A DNA stretch of 64,000 nt from an uncultured Sutterella sp. (GTDB lineage Bacteria > Pseudomonadota > Gammaproteobacteria > Burkholderiales > Burkholderiaceae_F): the NCBI GenBank assembly GCA_900757865.1, contig CAAEPH010000030.1:1-64000 (forward strand). The letters are read 5' to 3'. Numbering within the stretch: the stretch's first letter is position 1; the number at the start of each line of letters is the position of its first letter. Below, piece by piece: positions 44,330-52,040 of this stretch. The position numbers and the translations under genes are program-made. The notes beneath the pieces were generated by a model that saw only the letters and a list, made by a program, of their open reading frames with translations, did no database searches and was not told the DNA's origin.

Positions 44330-44905
44330 TTATTTGTAAGAAACTTGATACTTAATCTGGGAAGATACATAACCAGCGGTTACTGTCGCATTGGCAATAC
44401 GGACCATCTTCGCGGAAAATTTTGAACACATCTTACCATTCACCACTTTCGTGAGCGGAATGACAACGGAGGTACCTGAAAAGTCTAGTGTTTCGCTCGT
44501 GTCGCTTTTTGTCTCTGGATTTAAGTAATGGATGTCAATGGCTACACCACGTGCAGACCCAACATTGACCAGAAACTTTCCAGGCTCTTCCGTCATACGA
44601 GCTCGCCCTGTATCCTCAAGAGTGATGTCAGCTAAACTCGCTTCGGGGCAATTTTCAAGATCAATATTGAAAATATCTTGTCTTGCCGCCCTGACCCTTT
44701 GCACGCATTTGTCCTGTTTGGGCTTGCTCTAAATCCACAATTTGAGTTAGGGAATCACTCGAAATCGTACAGGTTGAAGGGACAACTTTACCCGAAAAAT
44801 TCACTGACCCTGTCGTGGCTTCCGAAGCAAAGCCAGTCACAGACAGAGAGAGAACAATACAGAAGCGAAGACCACACGGCCAAAATGGCGAAATAACTTA
44901 ATCAA
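44330..44905 (-). pseudogene. Third fimbrial pilin, double frameshift
   Basis: Three frames together spell a normal pilin. IKLFRHFGRVVFASVLFSLC begins a signal peptide from TTG 44905. After a tract of four AG/CT units (44845-44852) another frame gives TGFASEATTGSVNFSGKVVP and STCTISSDS. After about 44675 the next frame gives FNIDLENCPEASLADITLED through to the end SSQIKYQVSYK. Removing one CT unit would mend the first break. Its two neighbours (44983, 45598) are intact and similar in each segment, so the breaks are losses in this copy, or switching at the short CT tract, or sequencing error. Confidence 0.75.
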
Positions 44906-44982
44906 TATTTCAAGGGCGCTACTCTTTGATTAAGAATAGCGCCAATCATCTTTGTAACGAAGAATCAACTTCTTCAACTCAA

Positions 44983-45543
44983 TTACTTGTAGGAAATCGT
45001 GTAAGTGAGCTGAGAGGCAACGTTACCCGCTGTGACATTCGCCTGGCCAATACGGGTCATTTCACCCGTAACGTCAATATTCAATTTCGTATCGAAGGTC
45101 TTACCATCCTGGATAGCAACCTTCAATGAACTGTCATTACTGAAATCGAGTTCCTTCTCAGTAGCGTCCGCACCAGCCTTAACCCAAACCTTAACACCAA
45201 CGCCCTGCGCATTACCCGTATTGGTCAATAAATTCTGAGCATCTTCACCGCTACCCTTTTTGGCATCAGCAAAAGAAATATCGGCCAACGTTTCCAAGGG
45301 GCAACCCTCTAACGTAATGCTTTTGGTAATTTTGCTACCACTATGACCTTGATCACGAAGTTCACCCGTCTTAGCCTCGCCCAAATCCATAGAAAGGTTC
45401 TGAGTATCGGTCGAAATCTTACAAGCAGAAGGAACTACCGTCCCAGTGAAATCCACGGTACCACCGTCAGCTGTTTCAGCCTGAGCGGGGTTTACCGCAA
45501 AAATAGAAAGAAGAGCCGAGGCGAGAAGATAGCGTTTAATCAT
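44983..45543 (-). CDS. Fimbrial major-type pilin
   Basis: 186 residues: signal peptide (MIKRYLLASALLSIFAV, ending NPAQA), then GTVDFTGTVVPSACKISTD, where the first cysteine of the disulfide lies. The second is in ITLEGCPLETLADI. The C-terminal strand QLTYTISYK carries the penultimate tyrosine. The fold is the incomplete Ig-type pilin that takes a strand from the chaperone and then from the next subunit. It is second in the operon after 45598. Both share LTNTGNAQGVGVKV-type central motifs. Confidence 0.85.
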   Translation of the reverse strand: MIKRYLLASALLSIFAVNPAQAETADGGTVDFTGTVVPSACKISTDTQNLSMDLGEAKTGELRDQGHSGSKITKSITLEGCPLETLADISFADAKKGSGEDAQNLLTNTGNAQGVGVKVWVKAGADATEKELDFSNDSSLKVAIQDGKTFDTKLNIDVTGEMTRIGQANVTAGNVASQLTYTISYK

Positions 45544-45597
45544 GACGAAAAGAGTCTTCCATAAAAAAGTGCTGTCGGAAAAACAGCGTTAAAAAAA

Positions 45598-46173
45598 TTA
45601 TTTGTACGTAATGGTGTATTTGATTCGAGCTTTGACACTTCCCGCCGTCACTTGAGCATTGGGAATGGCTGCCGTACTACCACGAATATCAAATTCGTAA
45701 TAGCTATTAAAAGCGCCACCTCCAGCCAATGGCACAATATCTTGACCCTCGTTAGAAAAGTCAACGAAACGATATCCTACACCATCGATACCGCTACCGA
45801 CGACCTTAACCTCAACGCCGACACCTTTTGCAGAGCCAACATTCGTCAATAGCGACCCTGGGTTTTCGCCATTTTTGGCAAACCCGCGATTAGCATCGGT
45901 TAAAGTCAAATCAGCAAGAACCGCACCTGAACAATTCGTCAACCGAATACGAGCTTCCCTTGGGGTGGTTTTCTCGCCCTGTCGAAGCTTACTCGTCGTA
46001 ATCGGATCCAACTCCACCACTTGATGCGCCGTGCTTGGTTCAAGCTGACACGCTGCAGGTATCACTGTTCCCGAAAATTCAATCTCCCCATAAGCCACTG
46101 TTTTGGCACTCAATAAACTCGTTGCGCTCAACAAGCATAGGGAAAGAAAAAGGGAGCGGAAATACTTAATCAT
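45598..46173 (-). CDS. Fimbrial pilin, first gene of operon
   Basis: 191 residues with a signal peptide (MIKYFRSLFLSLCLLSA, ending LLSAK). EIEFSGTVIPAACQLEPST and RLTNCSGAVLADLTL hold the disulfide pair, LLTNVGSAKGVGVEVKV is the core, and KARIKYTITYK the end strand. As first gene it is likely the major shaft subunit. About 1 kb of non-coding DNA upstream presumably carries the operon promoter and control sites. Confidence 0.85.
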   Translation of the reverse strand: MIKYFRSLFLSLCLLSATSLLSAKTVAYGEIEFSGTVIPAACQLEPSTAHQVVELDPITTSKLRQGEKTTPREARIRLTNCSGAVLADLTLTDANRGFAKNGENPGSLLTNVGSAKGVGVEVKVVGSGIDGVGYRFVDFSNEGQDIVPLAGGGAFNSYYEFDIRGSTAAIPNAQVTAGSVKARIKYTITYK

Positions 46174-47174
46174 GCAATGGAAGCCTAAAGGAGGTTCAAC
46201 AAATCAGACAGCTAACATCAGAACGTTGAATAGGCTCTCTTAGCTAGTTGGTCTCGAAGAAATGGTCTCATCACCGAATGGGATCGAAGTATATCGAAGC
46301 AATATTTCTCTGTCAACTGATTTTTAATCAGGAAAATATCTCCGTTTTTACACAAAATATTTTCTTCTAAAAAAGTATCAGCGAAACACCTGTATAGCAA
46401 CGCTTTTCTAAGCCTTACTCATTAGACCTAAAGGGGAGTTAGAGAAAATTCTTATCCTCTCCTCTCCCATTCTTAAGAGATCAATCCCTAGAAGAGTAGC
46501 CTTCCTAAAGGAAAAGTGAATCATTAGTCATTTCGGTTTAGCAGAGATGAACGTGAGCGTTTCTATTACCGTTTTCGCTTTTAAACCACATCTCTCGAAA
46601 TCAATATACGTTAAGAATCAAATTAGATATCTCTTATTTCAGAAAGTTTATTTTATTTGTTCTATTACTAAGATAAGTCACTTATTTTGTTTATTATTTT
46701 GACTCGCTTGAATTATTTAGCTTTTTAGAGTGAATAGGTCAAATTCCCAGCAATTCCGCCATCTTCCAGACGTTTTTCCAAAATGAGCTATTCTCCAGCA
46801 TGTCTGTTTTTCGGTATATGATGGCTTAAATTCGTTCTACCCTCTTAGGGAATTTCACCTATATTTTTCGATAGGATCTCGTCTCTTTTTCTATTTATCC
46901 TAATACCTAAGATGAAGAAATAATGGTCATTATCTGGCGCTCAAAGCACCAACCTCCCAATGACCTTGAGTCACATCGTTCGTGAACGACTTCAACACCG
47001 AACAAGGGCGTTTTCGAGGCTTTCTGCAAGTCCCTAAGACATTTACTGTAAGCGCTTTGGCTCATCTGCTGAGTGATGAATCAAGAAAAGTGTTTTTCCT
47101 TCTTAGTCCCCTCTTAACTCTCTCTACAATCGAAGAAAAAGATAAATTTTGACTCAGCTCAAAAGGGAACCACT
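46174..47174. other. Long intergenic region between fimbrial operon and permease
   Basis: About 1 kb, A/T-rich, divergent promoters. A 60-codon minus frame (46218-46400) starts at TTG without a ribosome site and is not supported. I saw no long inverted repeats that would make an invertible fim-type switch. A polypurine/polypyrimidine stretch lies around 46430-46470. Confidence 0.45.
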
Positions 47175-48380
47175 ATGTACAACTTCCTTGCTGCCTTCGT
47201 CATTTGCGGGGGCGTGATCATCTTCGGTGACTTAATCTCCCGATACACCAAAGCTTGGATTCCATCGGTTTTTGCCTCAGCCGTCTTGATTTTGATTGGG
47301 TATTGGACCGTCATTCCCCCAACCCTCGTCAAAGACGCCTATTTGATCCCCTTTGGCTCAACGCTCGCGATCTTTCTCTTGATTACACACTTGGGCACGA
47401 TTATTAGTCTTAAGCAGTTGATCGCTCAGTGGCGTACGGCGCTTTTGTGTTTGTCGGGCCTTACCGGTATGGTAGCGCTCGGCTACTTTGTTGCCCCCTT
47501 GGTGATGGATCGTGCGTTGGTCATCGCGGGTCTGCCACCGCTCACGGGTGGCGTCGTCGCCGCCACCATGATGCAAAAGGCCGCTCAAGAAGCGGGGCTC
47601 GCCACGGCAGCGGTTTTTGCCATTACCATGTACTGCGTGCAAGGCTTTGCCGGCTACCCACTTACGGCGCTTTGCCTTAAGCGTGAAGGTAACCGTCTGC
47701 TCGAAGGGTTCCGTAAAGGGGAACTCACCTTGAACGAAGAAGAAGCGGAAGCGGTGCATGCGGCCACACGCTTGGGTGAAGGACACGTGGAAAATCCCGT
47801 CGCCCGCCTGCCTTTACAGCTTCCTGAGAGCTTCAATTCTCCGGTTATGATTTTGACCAAATTGGGGATCGTGGCCTGGATCGCTTTGAAGCTTGGCCCC
47901 ATCACCGGGATTTCGGCGGCCATTTGGGCCTTGGTGCTCGGTGTGGTGTTTTGCCGTCTGGGCTTTTTGGATCGCAACGCTTTGGTGAAAGCCAATTCCT
48001 CAGGCATCTTGATGGTCGCCTTGATCATGTTCATTTTCGATGGCCTCAAAGATTGCACGCCTGAAATGCTTGGCTCCTTGATCGTGCCGATGGTCGGTTT
48101 GATCGTGATTGGTTTGGTGGGGATGTTTGCCGTAGCGTTTGTGGTGGCTAAGCTCTTGCGCATCAGCACGCCACTGGCATTTGCCAACTGCCTCACGGCG
48201 CTCTACGGTTATCCGTTTGACCAGGTGATTACGATTCAAACGTGTGACGCTTTAGCGAAAACCCCTGAAGAACACGCTTTCTTAATGAGTAAAATGTTCC
48301 CTAACATGATCGTTGCGGGCTTTGTGACCGTAACCATCACGTCGGTGGTCATTGCTGGCATCTTTGTCAACATGCTCTAA
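47175..48380 (+). CDS. Multispan transporter, GltS-like, paired with amidohydrolase
   Basis: 401 residues with about ten to twelve membrane segments (FLAAFVICGGVIIFGDLISR at the start, VVIAGIFVNML at the end). Gly-rich re-entrant-like segments are IAGLPPLTGGVVAATMMQKA and FANCLTALYGYPFDQVITIQ. The two-fold layout with TGG and YGYPF stretches recalls Na+/glutamate symporters, but I cannot name the family with certainty. It sits 24 bp before an M20 amidohydrolase in an evident operon. It probably imports the N-acyl amino acid or peptide which that enzyme splits. Confidence 0.6.
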   Translation: MYNFLAAFVICGGVIIFGDLISRYTKAWIPSVFASAVLILIGYWTVIPPTLVKDAYLIPFGSTLAIFLLITHLGTIISLKQLIAQWRTALLCLSGLTGMVALGYFVAPLVMDRALVIAGLPPLTGGVVAATMMQKAAQEAGLATAAVFAITMYCVQGFAGYPLTALCLKREGNRLLEGFRKGELTLNEEEAEAVHAATRLGEGHVENPVARLPLQLPESFNSPVMILTKLGIVAWIALKLGPITGISAAIWALVLGVVFCRLGFLDRNALVKANSSGILMVALIMFIFDGLKDCTPEMLGSLIVPMVGLIVIGLVGMFAVAFVVAKLLRISTPLAFANCLTALYGYPFDQVITIQTCDALAKTPEEHAFLMSKMFPNMIVAGFVTVTITSVVIAGIFVNML

Positions 48381-48419
48381 TTTTTTCATAACGTCGTTTA
48401 TCAAATGAGATATAAGAAA

Positions 48420-49592
48420 ATGCCTTCATTACAAGCACTGATGACGAAATACGGTGACTTTCAGGTCACCATGCGTCGACATTTCCATCAACACCCCGAA
48501 GTGAGTGGGAAAGAATACGAAACAAGTAAACGTATTCAGGCTGAACTCGCCAAGGCAGGGATTCCTTTTGAACAGTTAGGGATGGACACGGGCGTTGTTG
48601 CCACCATTAAGGGGGATCACCCTGGTAAAACGTTTATGTTGCGTGGCGACATGGACGCGCTCGAAGTGACCGAGCTCAACACCTGCGCTTACGCGAGTCA
48701 AAACCAGGGTGTGATGCACGCCTGCGGTCACGACTGCCACACCTCGATGCTTCTCACCGCCGCGCTCATGCTCAACGAAATGCGCGATCAGATTCACGGC
48801 ACCGTGAAGCTCTTTTTCCAACCCGCTGAAGAAACGGCCGAAGGCGCCAAAGCGATGATTGAAGCCGGTGCCTTGGACGACGTGGACGGGTGCTTTGGGA
48901 TGCACGTCTGGAGCGAAGTCGACGCGGGGCAAGTCTCCATTGTTGCGGGGCCTCGTATGGCCTCGGGCGACCTTTTTAAGATCTACGTTAAAGGCAAAGG
49001 CACACACGGCGCTCAGCCACACCGTGGGGTGGACGCGTTGGTCGCTGGCGCTGCCATCGTGCAAAACCTGCAGACCATTGTGAGTCGCGAAACCGACCCG
49101 GCGGAAACGGCCGTGGTGACCGTGGGTATTTTCAATGCCGGGACGCGCTTTAATGTGGTAGCTGGTGAAGCCTATTTGGAAGGCACGACGCGGTGCTTTA
49201 ACCCCGAGATTCGTGCGAAATTCCCAGAGCAACTCCAGCGCATCGCCAACGAAACTGCAAAAAGCTTTGGCGGTTCCGCTGAGGTGGTCTACGAAGGGAA
49301 AGTGCCACCCACCATTAACGATCCGGTGATCACGGGCTACGCCGCCGAGGCCGCGCGTTCGATCTTTGGCGACAATTACGAGGCCGGTTACGGTCGCACG
49401 TTGGGTGGCGAAGACTTTGCCTACTTTAGTGAACGGGTTCCTGGCGCCATGGCGTTCTTAGGGATTCGTAACCCCGCTGTTGAAGCGGTCTACCCACAGC
49501 ACTCGGGCCACTACCAGGTCGATGAAACGGTGTTGATTAAGGGCGCTGCGCTCTATGTGCAAACCGCGTTGAATTTCCTCAACGCCCAATAA
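48420..49592 (+). CDS. M20-family amidohydrolase/aminoacylase
   Basis: 390 residues from ATG 48420 (MPSLQALMTKYGDF); ATG 48405 would add five residues. Metal ligands of the M20D group are present: MHACGHDCHTSMLL, FFQPAEETAEGAKAMIEAG, FGMHVWSE and, near the end, YPQHSGHYQVDE. The lid domain starts at KIYVKGKGTHGAQPHRGVD. These enzymes cleave N-acyl or N-benzoyl amino acids or conjugates in the cytosol. It is co-transcribed with the permease upstream, so uptake and hydrolysis of one substrate are coupled. A strong terminator follows. Confidence 0.88.
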   Translation: MPSLQALMTKYGDFQVTMRRHFHQHPEVSGKEYETSKRIQAELAKAGIPFEQLGMDTGVVATIKGDHPGKTFMLRGDMDALEVTELNTCAYASQNQGVMHACGHDCHTSMLLTAALMLNEMRDQIHGTVKLFFQPAEETAEGAKAMIEAGALDDVDGCFGMHVWSEVDAGQVSIVAGPRMASGDLFKIYVKGKGTHGAQPHRGVDALVAGAAIVQNLQTIVSRETDPAETAVVTVGIFNAGTRFNVVAGEAYLEGTTRCFNPEIRAKFPEQLQRIANETAKSFGGSAEVVYEGKVPPTINDPVITGYAAEAARSIFGDNYEAGYGRTLGGEDFAYFSERVPGAMAFLGIRNPAVEAVYPQHSGHYQVDETVLIKGAALYVQTALNFLNAQ

Positions 49593-49623
49593 GTCACCGT
49601 AAGGTAGTAACCCAACCCATTCT

Positions 49624-49665
49624 GCGAAGGCTTCATCCTCAAATGTCGATGAAGCCTTCGCTTTT
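49624..49665 (+). terminator. Strong Rho-independent terminator
   Basis: A perfect 14-bp stem (GCGAAGGCTTCATC and complement) is followed by TTTTC. It lies between the amidohydrolase (+) and umuC (-). Confidence 0.9.
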
Positions 49666-49676
49666 CTGAGGCCCCG

Positions 49677-50970
49677 TTAATTGACCGCCAACACTTCTCG
49701 AATATCGGTGGTGTAGCAGGGGCTTAAATGTTCACGCCGCATGGCCCAGCCGGCTTCGTTCATTTTGAGCGCGGCACTGCCAATCGTGCGACGACCGTAA
49801 CGGCGGTTGATTTTGTCAACGACCTGCATGAGATTGGCGCGCTTGGCTTCACGCTCGAGTCGCTCTACATCATCAAAAAGGCTCTGAGGCAAGAAGGCGA
49901 CCTTCTCATCCAAAGGCGCCAAGTCCATCAACACCACGCCCAACTTTTTTATACCCAATCTCGGGCTTGTAGGTCGCCTCGATCATCTCGGCGACGATCT
50001 GAGTGAGGGTTAACACATCATTGGTGGGTCTCGGTAAACGACGCTCTTCCCACACCCCATACTGAGGCAAATCGAGTCGGAAGCGATTGCTGTGGTAGAG
50101 CACCCCCACGCGCTGCGTCGTCGAGCCTTGACGGCGTAAGACGGCGGCCGCCTCGTCAATGTGTACGGCCGCGGCCGCAATGAGCCCTTCTTTACTTGTG
50201 ACCAAATCCGCAAAACTGCGCGAGCGGCAGATCTGTTGCTTCACCGGCGGGTGCTCTTCAAATGGAATGCAAGCCAAACCCTGAAGTTCGCGGTGTGTGC
50301 GTGCCCCCACGACGCCAAAGTGGCGTCTGACATCTTCTGCAGGTAGCTGTACAAAATCCCATACCGACGCCACCCCCATCGCGTGAAGTTTCTCTTGCAT
50401 CGCTGGGCCAATTCCCCACACGTCATCGAGCTTGGCCCAGCGAAGGGCCCTGGCTTGACGCTCGGGGCTCAACGTTCGCCAATCGAGCACACCGTGCAGG
50501 GCGGGGATCTTTTTGGCTAAGTGGTTACAGAGTTTCGCGAGCGTTTTGGTGGGCGCGATCCCCACACACGTTGGAATCCCCACCCAGCGCAGAACGCGCT
50601 CACGAATGGTTTGCCCCAGCGCCTCTCCCGCGTGATCTACTCCAGTCAAATCGGCAAAACACTCATCAATAGAATAGACCTCCACGCGAGGCACCAACCC
50701 CGCGATGACGCGCATCATGCGCGTCGAGAGACTGTGGTAGAGCGTGTAATTGGAAGAAAAGACCGCCACGTTCTCGCGCTCAATCGTTTCTTGACACTGA
50801 AAAACCGGTTGCCCGCGTTTGAGTCCCAATGCTTTCGCTTCTGGCGTCAACGTCACAATGCAGCCGTCGTTGTTGGAGAGCACAACCACCGGGCGATGGC
50901 GTAAGTCCGGGCGAAAAACCCGTTCGCACGACGCATAAAAACTGTTGCCATCAATCAGGGCATAAAGCAT
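49677..50970 (-). pseudogene. umuC: DNA polymerase V catalytic subunit, frameshifted at A6
   Basis: Codons 1-354 give a typical Y-family polymerase: [68 protein letters not shown]. The frame then slips at six A (forward T 49945-49950), where YKPEIGYKK should run into [14 protein letters not shown]. It continues in the next frame to MRREHLSPCYTTDIREVLAV at 49677. Five A would restore one frame of about 430 residues. The catalytic and little-finger domains lie before the slip, but the end is needed for RecA/UmuD contacts. Transcriptional or ribosomal slippage on A6 could still give some full-length protein. It is divergent from umuD over a LexA box. Confidence 0.8.
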
Positions 50971-51013
50971 AGCGAGAGACCTCTAAAAGATAATCGTCAT
51001 AGCCAAACCGTTT

Positions 51014-51029
51014 CTGTAATATATTACAG
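51014..51029. promoter_or_regulatory. Perfect LexA/SOS box
   Basis: CTGTAATATATTACAG is a fully symmetric CTGT-N8-ACAG site, 44 bp upstream of umuC and about 220 bp upstream of umuD. It should repress umuC, and possibly umuD, until DNA damage. Confidence 0.85.
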
Positions 51030-51247
51030 ATTACTAGGCTCTAACGATAAAAGCAAGTTGGTGAAGCACTTCTCTAGCATTTCTAGCCAAAATGAGGTAT
51101 ATTAATATTATCAATACATTTTCTGCTTTTTCAAAACGGTGTAGCCATTCAACACCGCTCTGAACACGATGGGGCTCCCAGCGAAAGAGCGAACGTGCTC
51201 ACGCTTTGACGCGCCCCCCTTTTTCATTCACGATAAGGAACCGATTC

Positions 51248-51937
51248 ATGCCTGCGAAAGTTTACGAGAACGTCGATCTTGAGCTCAAAGCGCCAGAAAA
51301 ACCCAAAGAAAAACCCGCGCCCAAAAAACGTGGCCGTCGTCCTAATGAAGCCGTTCCTTACAGCTACACCATTCAGATTCGTGTGACCGATGCGCAAAAC
51401 GAAGCGTATGTCCAGCTCGGTAGTGCCAGCTGGATCCGTAACGTGCTCAATACCTATCTGGAGACAACCGCGCCCAGAACAAAAGCCAAGCGTCGTGAAG
51501 AACCGGACTTTATCCGTGCCCTCCCCACGGTGCGAGTGCCCCTCACCATTCCGCTCGTTGCCATGTCGGTGCCCTGTGGCTTCCCTTCGCCCGCGGGTGA
51601 CTATATCGCCGACGAAATCGATCTCAACGAATACATTGCCCCCAATCCCGAAGCGTCTTATATCGTGAAAGCCACCGGGGACTCGATGATTGACGCGGGC
51701 ATTATGCCTGACGACCTTTTGGTGGTTGATCGCACCAGTGAGCCGCGCTCGGGTGATATTGTTTTGGCCTATGTCGACGGCTCCTTTACGATCAAGCGCT
51801 TCCGTCGCAACGGTCGACGCATTGAACTGCATCCCGAAAATGCACAGGCCAATTACCCCGTGATCGTGCCAAAGAATTTGGATGAGTTCCAAGTCTTTGG
51901 TGTGGTGGTGACGTCAATCACCAAAATGCACCACTAA
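51248..51937 (+). CDS. umuD: UmuD-like S24 peptidase with basic N-terminal extension
   Basis: 229 residues from ATG 51248. The C-terminal half is a LexA/UmuD fold: self-cleavage site PCGFPSP (Cys-Gly at about 108-109), catalytic Ser in KATGDSMIDAGIMPDD (about 144) and Lys in DGSFTIKRFRRNG (about 183). The first ~95 residues are longer than in usual UmuD (~140 residues in total). They contain PKKRGRRPNEAVPYSYTIQI and SASWIRNVLNTYLE, which looks like a small DNA-binding or partner-binding module. The protein may therefore combine a regulator with the UmuD function. It is divergent from umuC rather than in the normal umuDC operon. Confidence 0.85.
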   Translation: MPAKVYENVDLELKAPEKPKEKPAPKKRGRRPNEAVPYSYTIQIRVTDAQNEAYVQLGSASWIRNVLNTYLETTAPRTKAKRREEPDFIRALPTVRVPLTIPLVAMSVPCGFPSPAGDYIADEIDLNEYIAPNPEASYIVKATGDSMIDAGIMPDDLLVVDRTSEPRSGDIVLAYVDGSFTIKRFRRNGRRIELHPENAQANYPVIVPKNLDEFQVFGVVVTSITKMHH

Positions 51938-51981
51938 CGGCGTCAGCCGTTGAGCTCATCGCTCACGCTGATAATGAGGTT

Positions 51982-52008
51982 AAGGGCGCTCCACTGGCGC
52001 CCTTTTCT
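51982..52008 (+). terminator. Rho-independent terminator of umuD
   Basis: The stem AAGGGCGC/GCGCCCTT is followed by a short T run. Confidence 0.75.
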
Positions 52009-52040
52009 CTGTCTCCTCTTCTCTTTCCCTCTTTGGCGCG

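Noticed and set aside
46218..46400. 60-codon minus-strand frame upstream of the pilin operon
   Set aside because: TTG start, no ribosome site, no homology that I recognise.
46174..47174. Invertible fim-type promoter switch
   Set aside because: No long inverted repeats were seen and no recombinase gene lies nearby.
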